From assembly GCA_029168955.1 (NCBI GenBank), contig JAPDOI010000294.1:524001-588000 (forward strand): 64,000 nt of DNA. Reading direction: 5' to 3'. Shown here in pieces: positions 34,784 through 46,058 of this stretch. Made by a program: the position numbers and the translations under genes. The notes beneath the pieces are model-generated. The model was not told where the DNA came from, ran no database searches, and saw only the letters and a program-made list of their open reading frames with translations. This DNA comes from Aplectana chamaeleonis. Lineage: Eukaryota; Nematoda; Chromadorea; Rhabditida; Cosmocercidae. The stretch's first letter is position 1. Each line of letters starts with the position of its first letter.

Positions 34784-36025
34784 TTAAAGGCACAGTAGAC
34801 CTTCAGATGTGAATTTTTTTACATGATGAGAGCACAGTAGTTCTAACTTTCTGAGGTCATCTTGCCTTCCTTCTCGCATTCGTGGTATCATTACTGATTT
34901 TTGATATGTGCGAACTATGAGAATTAAAGGCATCGTACACGATGAAAACCGAATTCCAGCTTTTTCGTTCAGTTGGACTAGTGGGTCATAATAATGTCAC
35001 ACAGAAAGTTTGAAATCTCAAAATCGCCTCTGCGTGGAGATTCGCTTACCTCAAAAGGGCTTCCTGGGTTTTGGGGGCCGGCCTTGGGGTCGATCCGTTG
35101 TTACAAGGAACAAAACTCCGTGGTCGCTGCCGGCGATCGTGCGTTGAAGCGTCGTAGGGCGCAATTCACACGCCACTCGATTTCACGTTCGGCATCGATC
35201 GAAAGCAGCTGACAGCAATGGACGCAGCAGATTAGTAACCCATTTTAGTTTCGTTCAAGAAAAAAAGATCGCTCGTCTGAATGGTCCTCGGTGAATTGAT
35301 TCCAACGCTGCGCCAAGGAACGAATCGCAAAAGTGTTCCTTGCGTTCATCGCGCAACTATCCCAAATTTATGCCGGCGGGAACTTCAAATTTGTATTAAG
35401 CTCTCTTGAAATGGGTTTTTCTTGAAAAGTTGACGATTTTGAGGGGGCTTTTTGCAACCTTTAGCCACTATAGGGATATAACAACACGAAAACGTCAAAA
35501 ACCCAAGTATGGTTTTCATCGTGTACGATGCCTTTAAAGGCACAGTACACCCTCAGATACGAATTTTGAGATTTTCGTGTAATTGTGTAGAAGACCCCTC
35601 CTGGATAACACGTGCCAAATGCGAGATCTCAATTCTTCCAAATAAGCGAGATATAAGCGACCACCACAGGCCCGACCTCCTTCGCTCACCACCACGGGCC
35701 ACACCCCCTGCCAGATTTCTGAACTAGATAGCGGCTAGATGGATGGATTAATTCCTAACAAGTAGTTGTTCTTCAGTCCATTGCCGGTCTATCTCCTCAT
35801 TATGTTTTGCTCTCGTGCAGCGATTGCGAAGGAAGAGAAATACAAGCCTGAGACAACTCGTCCACCAAGTTTTGCCCTAAAAAATTAGGCATTTTCGAGG
35901 AGCCATATCTCGGTTCGTAGGAGGTCTTGGACGATTTCAGAGATACCGTTGTGATCAGAGATAGGCTCTCTTCAAGATAAGCATAAAATTTGAAATGTAA
36001 TTCTTTGGGTGTCCTGTGCCTTTAA
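34784..36025. mobile_element. Cluster of TTAA-1 and TTAA-3 elements
   Basis: A TTAA-3 left end (TTAAAGGCACAGTAGACC, 34784) runs into a complete TTAA-1 element (34924-35537; TTAAAGGCATCGTACACGAT to ATCGTGTACGATGCCTTTAA), which shares its final TTAA with a complete TTAA-3 element (35534-36025; AGGCACAGTACACCC to TCCTGTGCCTTTAA). Back-to-back use of the same TTAA shows site preference for TTAA created by earlier insertions. Confidence 0.75.
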
Positions 36026-36182
36026 TGGTTCATCTGTGACCTTCAATCAGAATGATGCTACGGTGTTTGGTAGAAAAAAGCTAGCAGAACAACTAAAGGA
36101 TGTTGGCTATTTATTACATGATAGCGCATTTCTTGCTTTGTCCAAGACTCCTCGCGGAAGCGAAACCCAATCATGTTCGAAG

Positions 36183-36520
36183 TTAAAGGCATCGTTCGCG
36201 CTGGAAACCACTTTCCATTTTCAGGCTCAATTTCATGAATGAGCCCAATAGACCACACCGGTAAACTTTGGCGCGTCAAAAACGTAGGGTTGGGAGCAGG
36301 GATGAGCGGAACAAAAATATGAAATTTCGGAAATCGGTTTTCGGGTTTCGGAACTAAAATTTTTTTGCGGTTTTCGGAATGCGGAACGCGGAATGCCAAA
36401 AATGTGCGAAACTGCGGGTTTCGGAACGCGAAACGCGGAACTCCGCTCATCCCTGGTTGGGAGGTTGGAAGGGCCTAAAGATGAGTATCCGCCACCAATT
36501 CTCACCAGCCATCTAGCACA
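36183..36520. mobile_element. TTAA-1 part interrupted by a GGGATGAGCGGA MITE
   Basis: TTAAAGGCATCGTTCGCGC begins a copy of the 3' half of the 101-544 element (reverse). It is split at 36299-36455 by a foldback with ends CAGGGATGAGCGGA / TCCGCTCATCCCTG and a TTTCGGAA-rich middle. Confidence 0.7.
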
Positions 36521-37199
36521 AGGAGCAAAGCGACATGTCAAGCGCAGGAGATACTGTATTGCAAACTCTTATTTCAGAAAATCTTATTATCCAAACTTGC
36601 ACAGTGAAGGCTTTTTATTTTCAAGTGACGTTGTTAGATGAAAGGCAAAAGAAATCTTTTCACCTAGAAAGTTTGAAGCGTAAATTCACTTCCAACGTTC
36701 AGGAAAACTTCGGAAGTATTGCACTGGACTTACCGTAAAACGGAGGGGGCGTAAAATCATTTTTTTTCAGAAAGTTTTGAAAGCATTAATTTTGCAAAGC
36801 TGGGGTTTTTTGGGCTTTCTTTGCTATTATCGCTTACCTCAAGACCTTGCCTACCCAAAAACATAAAAATAAGACACCGTTTTTTTGCGCGTACGATGCC
36901 TTTAGCACTCAAATTCAAAATGTGGTTTCAGCACTGAGTACATGGTCTCAAATTGGTCACAGAGTCAACCAAATCCTTCGAACTCTCGTTTTTGTTTCCA
37001 AAATTTCCTCTAGAAATTGGCCCGCTAGGCTGCGGGAGCTTTATTCGGTGAGTATGGCGGATGCCGGGGCAGCTCAGCTTTTTCCTTGCACGTGTAATCG
37101 ACCATAGCCTTTAATAAAGGAAGCATTGCGCTTTTGAATGCCTCACACCACCAAAAGTACGCTGATAGAACGAGTAAACGCGTTTCGAAATTGCCACAA
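36521..37199. other. No firm gene
   Basis: A 67-codon plus frame at 36535-36738 and the right end of a TTAA-1 element (CGTACGATGCCTTTAG near 36892). Neither a start nor a supported exon. Confidence 0.3.
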
Positions 37200-37410
37200 T
37201 ATGCAGTGCGTTTCATTATATACTTCCACCCGGAATTTTGAAGATATCGTTCTCCAGCGTTATGCTGGGCCTATTCTACTGTGATGAGCGAATTCAGGGT
37301 GTTGAGAAACCTGAGTATCCCTGGTTGCAGAATTGGTCTCTCCAAGAAATTTTTTATAACACTTTTTTCAATTTTCGGCCGTTTCATAATATACATACTT
37401 CCACCTTGCA
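37200..37410 (+). repeat. Dispersed repeat, inverted copy at 38785-38945
   Basis: GTGCGTTTCATTATATACTT, CGGAATTTTGAAGA, TCTCCAGCGTTATG, TATTCTACTGTGAT and GGTGTTGAGAAACCT occur here and, reversed, at 38785-38945. The 89-codon frame crossing it is therefore repeat-derived. Confidence 0.65.
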
Positions 37411-37837
37411 TAATTGGCTATTAAAACACTTTTCTGTTCCAACCAAACTTGTGTTTGGATCGAAATTGAAGAAACCTTTCCTTTTCTGCATAAATCGTGA
37501 TCTTTAACTGTCCAGGATGGATTAATCCCAGATCTCGGCCTACCATGACGCCGGCATTGGCGACTGTCGCATCCATGGTCGAAATGAGTAAATCCACTGG
37601 TCCGTTTTTGGTTTTATGAAAACATGCGGACACCTCCTGTCACAATGATGACTGGGACGAGCACAGAAGCTCACTGGAAGTTATGAACAGCAAAATTAGA
37701 AGCGCGAGCTCAACAAAACGGCTAGGGTTATCGAGGTCCAGATTAAACTTGGACTGCCTACGTCTGAGCTCGCGGTCTGAACGTCATCAAAATGCATCGA
37801 TAGCATTGCTAGAAGAGCGACTCAAAAGTCTCTTTAT

Positions 37838-40800
37838 CTAGAGACCGCTCGGAAGGCCGCTATTCCCCGAGCTGTGCGAAGGAACGTGATAGCTATTTTG
37901 AGTAAAATGTGATTCTGGGTTGGGGTGAAAACGAGAGCAGGACATGCTCATTAAAAATCGGTCTTTGATGTCTTTGTGATCTTTTCCAGCAAGAAGAGTG
38001 AAGATCTGTACAGACCTGATGTAACGAATCCCGGTCGGCGTGTCTTGAGTCGACAAACCCAATGCTTCTTTCGGCACAACTTCTGCGGCGGATCTTTGAC
38101 TTGGAGGGCATTGTGTCGTGAGAAATGGCTTCAACTGGATTTTGTCTATTGTCTACAAGCCCAGGCGAGTACCAAAATCTTTGCACTATCATTCTCCGTT
38201 TTTTTTTGAGGGAGGAAGGGGGCAGCGATCACCAAGATCCCAATGGGATAGGGGGATGCACTTCACCAAAGTCTTGGCACTGCAATATTAAAATTTTGGT
38301 CTAGTTAGCTAGTAACACGTGTTGAAACGATATGGAGAACCTCCTAACAACCATCACAAGTGAGGTATGCACGAGCTCCAGACAGTTCCACTCAGATCGT
38401 AAACTAGATACGGCGATCCCTTACCTTGTTAGCGATTTCGACTCCTCAGTTCTAAGTAACTCAACGAACAGCTGGTCAAATCGACTTGTCGAATTAGCTA
38501 CAACTTATGAAGCACAAGTAGACTGCTGATTAGTGTGAAATCGTTTCATTTGTAGAATAAATTCTTTCTCAGGTTGAGTGGAAGTATATTATGAAACGGC
38601 CGAAAATTAGAAGAAGTGTAATAAAAAAGTTCGGCTCTAATCTAGCTCTCTTGCTGGGAGGGAGTTACCCGCCCACTTTCCCGCCGTTGACCTATCACAG
38701 GAGCAGCGAAGGCTGATGTGATTGGTCGGCGGCGAGAAAGTGGGTGGATAATTTACTCCCAGCAAGAGATCCAAATTTGCACCAAAAATTCTTGGAGAGA
38801 AATCAATTCTGCAACCATGGATATTGAGGTTTCTCAACACCCTGAAATCGATAATCACAGTAGAATATGCCTAACACAACGCTGGAGAGCGATGTCTTCG
38901 AAATTCCGGTTGGAAGTATATGATGAAACGCACTGTATATTCATTCATCAGCCCAATAGAATCAAAATATGTAAATTGACCAGGAGAAAATTCTGCATCT
39001 CTACACTTGATATAAAAGACCTTCACTTCAAACTTCAAACTGCATATAAGAGTTAGTGTGTGATGGAATTCGCAGACACTCAGATATTCGCCGTTGTCTA
39101 CAGGCCGTCGTTCCGCCCAAAATGAGTCATGGCTGGCGAACAAGCAGTGCTACGCGGGCGAGTGCCGGGATGCTGTTGGACAGGGGCCGACGGCCTACTA
39201 AACATTCTATTCGCCGTCAAAACCTCTGACTGCTGAAGCTCAATACTACTGATATGGTTGGATGTCTACAGAACGTCAAATCGAGATGTCTACGGCTCTC
39301 GAGGTTGATGGACAGCTCTACAGAAGGCTTTTTTGAAATCACGCAGCAGTGACCCGTTCAGGCGAGAGTCTCGTAATCATTTACTGCGCCAAATTTTCAT
39401 ACCATTCTTATTTAGGAAATTCGTCCGTGTCTTTGGAATCCTCATATATTATTTCATTCGAATCGCTCGTAGGTTATCGTCTATTTTCCGGCCCATGTCG
39501 AAGTGTTAAACGGAGTTCCACACGAAACGAAAAAATCTCGAATTGTTTTATAGTGAAGATTTCAAGAATCCTAAAAATCTGTCTTGAACACGAGACTAAC
39601 GTTCGGTTCTGTTGCGACGGAATTCTATAATTTATTCCGAATAAGTCTGCACGAGTTATTTGGAAAAAATTGTATTTTTTTTGATTGGTGGAATTTCTTA
39701 ATTAAAGGCACAGTCCAACCTCAAAATCGGTTATCTATTTTTCTGTCTATCTTGAAAACTGTCCCACGCTGATTTCAATGATGTCTCTCGAATCGTTCAA
39801 GACCCCCTGGGTACGGAGTTATGGCCCCTCAAAAATTGAACTACGGAAGCATGGTGGACGAGTTGTCCGTGGCTTATAACTTCCGTCGTTTGCAACCGCT
39901 GTATGCGAGCTGACCTGAATGAAGAGAGAGGCTGAGAATAAAGGAAATAACGGGGCTTATGATTGGGAAGCATCGCTAATCTCGCCACTGGTGAGCTCGA
40001 AAGATCGTAAAAGGGGCGTGCCAAAGTGGCTTCCCGAGGTGGGCTCCCCAGATTGGCTTCCTCCTATATCTCGCTTATTCGGAGTAATTAAGAGCTCGCA
40101 AGTGGTATTCGGGGTGGGTCTACTTCGCAATTATGTGGAAATCTCAGATTTCGTCCCTGAGCTTGGACTGTGCCTTTAAGTCTATCTGTTATCTACCATT
40201 TTATCCACCATGCCTTCTATTTCAATTACATAGAAAGACTGAGACAAAAACTTCATCAACAAGTATTCTAGAACTGTTTGTCAAGGTCCTTCAAAGAAAG
40301 TGACATGAAATATTGGCGTAGATTCAGGTCATTCGGTACGTAACTATAGAGCAGGCAGAGACTTCAAAATCGCAAAGCGCTGTTCATACTCCTCAGCGCC
40401 AGCGCGACACGCGCGTGACGGGCGGGCCTGGCGTTGGAGTATGAATGTCTTGACGCCACGCCCGCTCCGCCATGGCGGCGACAGCCGTAACAATTTTTTT
40501 CATCATTTTCATTACCAATCCAGCATCAGTTTCATTTAGTTTCATGATGATTAATTCCATTACTATCCTCTGCTATCGTGGTGGTGAACGCGTGTACAGA
40601 TTTTGCTTGCTCGGTAAAGTTAATGCCTTTTTTCCGCTTGCCATGGCGTCGCCAGTGGAGTATTCATAGTCTCCGAAAGTGCGTGACGCGCGTAGAAAGT
40701 ATTTATACTCTAACTCCTCGCCCACGCGTCACGAGCGTGCCGCTCTGGCGTTGAGGAGCATGAATAGCGTATAAAAGAAGTTTTGTCGGTAATATTTGCT

Positions 40801-43613
40801 GTTTCAACAGCGCGCGGTAAAACTCGTCCACCTTCACCCAATAACAAAAACAACCGTTATTCCCCTATTTTTCACACAGTTTTCGTTCGTTTTTTCGTTA
40901 GTCCCCCATAATACCTGCTTCAAACCTTCGATTTATGACATTGAATCGATATCACTTTTGAGCGTGTCTACTGCCTTTAAAATGAGGGTCCTAAGCGCGG
41001 CCATTGTTAGGCGAGGTCGCAAACCTCAAGCACGGGTCGCAACAAAAACGGCACTTTATCCAAACGGTTGCTTTTCCCTGTCCCCGACTGACGTTAGCGT
41101 TCGAGTTTAGTGCAAACTCCCCCGTTAAGGGTTACTTAGGGCTAAAGACAAAAAGTCTTGAATCTATCCGACCGCGATGCGTCGGGCAGAGACAGGCGGG
41201 CGTTGTCCCGCTGGAGAACAGGGGGGACGTAAAAATTTTCAAAATTTGGTTTTTCAGGGGGAACGTAAAAACTTCGGGCCAAAATTTTAAAAAGTCGGGA
41301 ATGTTCCAGTTGCGTTTCTCTTTCTGTGAAGAAAAGAGGTCGTGGAACGAGGGGTTCGGACGTGATTGTCTCACATATTGTAATAGAGAACATTAGTACA
41401 GCACTACAACAGTATACACATGTGAGAAAAGCATCTTTACATAACGATATAATATACATATTTTAGGCAGCATTAAAATTTTCAGCACCATAAAACAAAT
41501 TTTTAGACGAGTTACATTCTATAATCGGGCTCAATACCGCTTAAATTCTTCACTTCAAAAATTGGACAACGCACGTCCCTCCATAAAATTTCAGATTTTC
41601 AATATTTTGAAAACAGATTTAGATTCTCCATGAAATTCCCCACGAACTGATACCCAACACCCCTCCCACCACCTTGAAATCACGAAGAAAATCGCCTAAA
41701 ACACGTTTTGCCGTTGTCCAAAAGCGCGCCTCCGGCCGCTTTGGACAACGCTATTTTTTTTTCAAAAAAGCAATCCTAAGATCCTTAAGGTCTACTGACT
41801 ACCACGATTTCGCTCGGAAATTCCTCAATTCAGAGCATTCCGGAGCAAGGGGTTTTACTTACCACTGCGGCAAGCAAAACTATCGCGCTCCAATGCCAAG
41901 CCGCGCTCGCCTCCTGCGGTGGTTTTGCGGGCACTGTTGCGCAGTACAGTGCCCGCAGAACCACCGCCGGTGACACCCCTCTCCCACCCGCGCTCGCACC
42001 CCTCCTCGTTGAACAATATTAGTTGGGAATCCAACTTTTTTCAACCTGTGAAGGTTCCACCTACCCGGAGTTCCCGATGCAAAGCTAGTTGGACGTTTCT
42101 TATCCGTCAAAATGTAGGCTTCTACCGCTATCTGCTATTTGATAGTGCTATCAGTCATTGTTCTAACAGAAACTCCATGAAAATGCTTAGAAATTTGACA
42201 GTGTATAATTCATTCTTCCCGCGTATCCCGAGTGGCCCCATCTAACTAGGTTTGCAGTCAGGTGTCGTGAAGCCTTATGATTAGTGAGCTGTTATAAAGA
42301 GTCCAAAACGTCACCGAATAATGCTCGGCATATGCCAGAGTTTTGCCCATTCCGAGGTTGGAATCCATTAAAAGTTAGGAAACCTTAAACATCCTTACCT
42401 CAATTTCCTCCACTACAAAAATTCCTATCAGCTCAAGCTCGCCTCTTTCATCATTTTTTATACACTACTGACTTCTTGTTAGCTTACTGCACGATCAAGG
42501 TTAGGACGAAACCTAATGCGAGCAAGGAACAAGTTCCCACCGTTTTGTGATTTCTGTTTCAATTGGCCCACATTAAACGTCGTCGTTATGCCATCTTGAG
42601 ATTGTGAGGCGATCTGTGTCACACTCTTAATTACGTCTTTCTCAATACAAATGCTGTTGCTCAAGGGCAAATCAAAACTACACTTCTCAGGCTAATCAGT
42701 CGGATAGGAAGCGCGTTAACTACTTTTTTGAAAATCCAGGTTGAAATATACTTTTTTGAAATTTCTGACCACAAAAACTGCTTTTTTCAGGACCTGAGGG
42801 GGACGTAAAAGTTTCGAAGATTTTTCAAAAATTTTGATCTACCAGGAAGGGGGGACGTAGCTTCGTCGAGGTCCTGGACAACGGTCTGCCTGACCCTGGC
42901 GCCGGGAGGGCGATCGCCGGGAGAATTGGGTTCACTAGGCTCCGTAGAAACCTTCAATATGTGTGGTTAACGAGCAAATATACAAAAGCAGTTTGAACTA
43001 CGAATAAAGCAGTAAAATAAGAGGATTACAAGATTTTCTAAGAATTGCCAGAATGATGGGATTTTATCCGATTTTTTATAGTCAGGAGACTTCATGTTCT
43101 CCAGTGAGGTCAAATAAGGGCCAAAGTCAGAAAAATCCAGTCTCGTGATGAAGAACCTGAAGGAGAATTCCACCGTGTGAGTGATGACGTCATAAGGCGG
43201 ACTGATGCTAAACTGAGACGGCAAAGGCAGGTTTGTGGAATGTTGGTAGAATGTGACCGCGGTATCGGGGATGGAGACTCTTCCGATGGAATGTCCACGG
43301 GAACTGCCCTTGGTAGAGTGTCTACGGCACTATGTAGAGGGGCGACAGCCAGTCGCCCGCCGTCGAGGGGCGATCTCCGCCATTTTGGATGTCTACAGAG
43401 AGCATTGCGTGAGGTCACATCTCATTCGTGCCCTGTACACAACGGCGAATATCTGAGCATATGTTCATAGTGTGGGCTGCTTTTGAATCGTACCAAGAAA
43501 GAGTTTGGATCAAAGGTGCTTCTGAAAAAAAAACACTTACCTCTGAGCATATCCGAGAATTGTGACGTGTCGAAACCACCCAAAGCAAGGTTGTTACTAG
43601 TAGTTGCAGACAT
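37838..43613 (-). CDS. Possible four-exon gene, unknown function
   Basis: Candidate exons on the minus strand: 43613-43541 (starts MSATTSNNLALGGFDTSQFS; donor AGAG|GTAAGT), 43521-43494 (28 nt, acceptor TTTTTTTTTCAG, donor GTACGA), 43156-43030 (acceptor ATTCTCCTTCAG; contains RLDFSDFGPYLTSLENMKSP; weak donor GTAATC) and 38152-37838 (contains RYIRSVQIFTLLAGKDHKDI; ends GNSGLPSGL, stop TAG). Phases chain 1, 2, 0 and total 543 nt, 180 residues. The first intron would be only 19 nt, far too short for known nematode splicing, so either exon 2 is wrong or exon 1 splices elsewhere. The last exon alone is the best part: a 104-codon frame with protein-like codon use. Large introns hold many elements. 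No family recognised. Confidence 0.25.
38638..38777. mobile_element. CTCTTGCTGGGAG foldback
   Basis: CTAGCTCTCTTGCTGGGAG and its inverse CTCCCAGCAAGAGATCC, with a second inverted pair CCCACTTTC / GAAAGTGGG. Sister of 12412-12523. Confidence 0.7.
38785..38945 (-). repeat. Inverted copy of 37200-37410
   Basis: Contains GAAATCGATAATCACAGTAG, CAACGCTGGAGAG and AAGTATATGATGAAACGCAC, the reverse of words at 37200-37300. Confidence 0.65.
39066..39350. repeat. GTCTACAG-rich repeat (relative 43180-43460)
   Basis: Begins ACTCAGATATTCGCCGTTGT, the inverse of the end at 43430-43460, and shares GATGTCTACAGA words. Likely the left and right ends of one element family. Confidence 0.5.
39712..40179. mobile_element. 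TTAA-3 ends with TTAA-2 core
   Basis: Ends TTAAAGGCACAGTCCAACC / GGACTGTGCCTTTAA are TTAA-3, but the interior (CTTGAAAACTGTCCCACGCTG, GTGGACGAGTTGTCCG, GAGCTGACCTGA) is the TTAA-2 core. Suggests exchange between families that share a transposase. Confidence 0.7.
40378..40772. mobile_element. Foldback with TTCATACTCCTCAGCGCCAG arms
   Basis: The left arm GCTGTTCATACTCCTCAGCG...GCGCGTGACG is answered by CGTCACGAGCG...GCGTTGAGGAGCATGAATAGC. A degenerate second inverted pair (TTGGAGTATGAAT / AAATACTCTAACTCC-like) lies inside. Confidence 0.65.
40790..40985. repeat. Dispersed repeat, copy of 22800-23000
   Basis: GGTAAAACTCGTCCAC, AACAAAAACAACCGTTAT, TTCGTTAGTCCCCCATA, GAATCGATATCACTTTTGAGCG; ends at a TTAA-type TACTGCCTTTAA terminus. 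Confidence 0.5.
41210..41990. repeat. Repeat block with GGGGACGTAAAA words and palindromes
   Basis: GGGGGACGTAAAAATTTTC recurs at 42790 and 42850. Two short palindromes follow: GTTGTCCAAAAGCG / CGCTTTGGACAAC (41715-41752) and CGGTGGTTTTGCGGGCACTG / inverse (41915-41971). Confidence 0.5.
42241..42893. mobile_element. Dispersed element (second copy 45867-47664)
   Basis: CTAGGTTTGCAGTCAGGTGTCG to GACAACGGTCTGC. Shared words include GATTAGTGAGCTGTTA, CCGAATAA(T/C)GCTCG, CACGATC(A/G)(A/C)G(G/A)TTAGGACG and GACGTAGCTTCGTCGAGG. Serves as the empty-site reference for the insertion at 46059. Confidence 0.65.
43180..43460. repeat. GTCTACAG-type repeat
   Basis: Ends ACACAACGGCGAATATCTGAG, inverse of 39078-39100. 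GC-rich with repeated GTCTACGG and GGGCGA words. Frames crossing it are not genes. Confidence 0.45.
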
Positions 43614-44092
43614 TTTAGGAAAGCGTAACGATTTCCAAACGAGAATATATGCGCGCTACTTTTCGATCGAGTAGCAACCGCGACGGAAATAAAAGCAGAG
43701 TGAAGCGAGAATGATAAATGCGAATAAGATTTTTCTAATCCAGAGTCGCTAATCTGAATGTTTACGTCTAGCAATGTGTCGTCCGCTCCGTGCTTCGATA
43801 AGGGTGCTCGTCACGCGATCCTCATCATGAATCCAGTATCAAATTACGCTTTTCTTCTAATCACTTAATAGACGTGAATATCAGAACTTGATGGGATTTC
43901 AGGATTAAGCTAATGCTAGGGTATCATTCGACTCCTCTTTTCGCAACCTTTAGGGTGTTTAGCACAGACTATAAAACTAGAAACTAGTGAAGCGTTTCCT
44001 TTTCAACTATTTCCACAATTTTACTGAATTAAAAAATGTACTAATTAAAGAGCCCTTCTTCCTTCCTTCCGTCGACACGAATGTCCTTTCAG

Positions 44093-44128
44093 TTTCTCAT
44101 GCAGAACATCTACATATTAACACCTAGT
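44093..44128 (+). CDS. Possible 36-nt internal exon
   Basis: Acceptor GAATGTCCTTTCAG and donor GTAAGT are both near consensus, and only one frame is open (FLMQNIYILTPS, phase 0 in and out). No partner exons found; a TTAA-2 end follows at 44163. Could be chance. Confidence 0.25.
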
Positions 44129-44162
44129 GTAAGTAAGAAACTAAACTCGGGATTCGACCAGT

Positions 44163-44210
44163 TTAAAGGCAGTGTTCACGATGAAAACCATATCTTACTT
44201 TTTGAAACTG
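44163..44210 (+). mobile_element. TTAA-2 left end only
   Basis: TTAAAGGCAGTGTTCACGATGAAAACC-type terminus (first 20 bases match the family) without a recognisable body or right end. Confidence 0.5.
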
Positions 44211-44324
44211 TTGTGCAGGTACGGAGACAACTCCGGTGTGTTCCTAAAAGCCCTCCATTTTGATCAACAACAAGTTGCGCTCGTCGGTAATCGCGAAATA
44301 CGAACTTGGCAGTCTACATGCTCA

Positions 44325-44535
44325 GGCGATTCTCGGCCCCGAGCCGCCTGATAGTTTGACTCGTGTTCCCAATCTGCAAATTGGCTTCTGTTGCTGTCCG
44401 TGCCACTGCTGTTGCTGTCCGAGCTGCTCCGGTTTGCCTGAACAGCAACAGCAGTGGCCTGGAGATTGGGATAACGAGCCGAACTGTCAGGCGGGTCCGA
44501 TTCCTGTTCGGTGCTGCTCGGGGCCGAGAATCGTT
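44325..44535. mobile_element. Foldback, GGCGATTCTCGGCCCCGAGC ends
   Basis: GATTCTCGGCCCCGAGC and inverse GCTCGGGGCCGAGAATC enclose GCTGTTGCTGTCC / CAACAGCAGTGGCC inner repeats, ~210 bp. Confidence 0.7.
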
Positions 44536-44934
44536 TGAGTTTTTGCTTATAGATACATATGTTCAGACAAAGAGGCATGCATGCCCCTCGCAAATGGCAA
44601 AATGTGGAGACCTTTGAAATGCTCCAGACCTTAGAGCACAATGGTGGTAAGACTACACGAAAAGCATAATTTTTGTATTAAGAGCTTTCATAAAACCCCT
44701 GAATTATCCGATTTCTCCCCCTACGCCTAGTATGTGTGTTTGGTATAGCATAATTCCGCACGTCGGAAATGGGTATGCTCTTTGAACACCCTTTCAGCGG
44801 TCCGTGATACTATGGGACGGTAGTTTCGCATTTTGGTATTTTCTGAAGGCTGGTACCTTTTCGAGTTCAAGGCAGAATTCTCATCCGGACTCCCGGGGGT
44901 GCTGGGCAAGGTTTTCAGACCTGCGGTGCGGTTA

Positions 44935-45040
44935 CACTTTGCCAGATTTCGTAATCGATCGGCGCCAACCGTCGTCTCTCTGCTCACGAGAATATCAGCT
45001 GTGGCGCCGATGGATGACGAAATCTGGCAAAGTACCAGAT
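44935..45040. mobile_element. Short foldback, TTTGCCAGATTTCGT ends
   Basis: CTTTGCCAGATTTCGTAATCGATCGGCGCC on the left (first 15 bases) is answered by ACGAAATCTGGCAAAG on the right, with GGCGCC pairs inside. Confidence 0.65.
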
Positions 45041-45117
45041 TCTACCGTAGTTTTAGAGCGATACGCAACCGCACTATGTCCTTTTATCATTGCGGTCAAC
45101 TGTACTTACTGTTGTTC

Positions 45118-45308
45118 TCTGAGCCAAATTCTGGTCCGCATTTGCGGACTACGACTGTTGCATCAGGCGACACTATGACAATTGTGCTGGGAGAAAGGTT
45201 AATCGTGTCGGGAACAAGTGGTCCCAGTACGATTATCATCCTATAGCGAGATGCAACCGCCGTTGTCCGCAAATGCGGACCGGAATTGGGCTCTGAGAAC
45301 GACAGTAG
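45118..45308. mobile_element. Foldback, CTCTGAGCCAAATTCTGGTC ends
   Basis: CTCTGAGCCAAATTCTGGTCC and inverse GGACCGGAATTGGGCTCTGAG, with inner CGCATTTGCGG pairs. The termini resemble those at 52547-52812. Confidence 0.7.
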
Positions 45309-46058
45309 ATATGGTGCGCTGAGCTGGTGTGGTTTACTCACCATAATCACTCCAAGAAATGCAATCGGGCCTGTCTTGTACTCGATAGCCAGGCGTGGCT
45401 GAGCTACGTCAGTTTGGCCGTGAAAATGAGTAAAAAATTGAAGAAAAAATGCTCAGAAACAAGGTATCGCTTGGTGTCCTCCCGCCCCCAATTATCTAAA
45501 TTTCTATGAATGCCTAGTTTTTCAACGTTTATGTTGCTTCTAAAGAGAATTCTTAGCATTCCTGGAGACTACTGAATACATTACCAGCAAAATAAAAGGC
45601 GTATAAATAAGCAATAATGAAAATCGCGTTAATTAGGAGGGGGCGGCCGACACCGGTAATTAGCCGTTATACTTTGTTTTTGAGCGTTTACCAAGCGAAT
45701 TTCCGGGTTTCCTCCCTTATTTTTACTTTTGTGATGATAAAATCATGAAGAGAGCTCAAAAATCGTTTTTATCGCGAACCCTGCCTATAACAAAAACTTC
45801 CTCAAATGATTTGATTAGTGATAGCGTCTCATTCTTTACTCCCTCGAATGCTGAATGACGCCTCCAACTAGGTTTGCACCGAGGTGTCGTGAAGCCATGT
45901 GATTAGTGAGCTGTTAACGAGAGTCGAGTCCAAAACGTCTCCGAATAACGCTCGCCATACATCAAAATTTTGCTCACTCCGAGGTTGAAATCTCTTAGAA
46001 ATATGGAAACGTTTCGCTTTCACACCACAGTTTCTTCCACTAAAACAGTCTCCTATCA

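Noticed and set aside
36056..36182. Exon-like frame after a CAATCAG acceptor
   Set aside because: An island between two transposons with no donor and no partner exon.
37238..37507. 89-codon plus frame
   Set aside because: Most of it is duplicated, inverted, at 38785-38945, so it is dispersed-repeat DNA.
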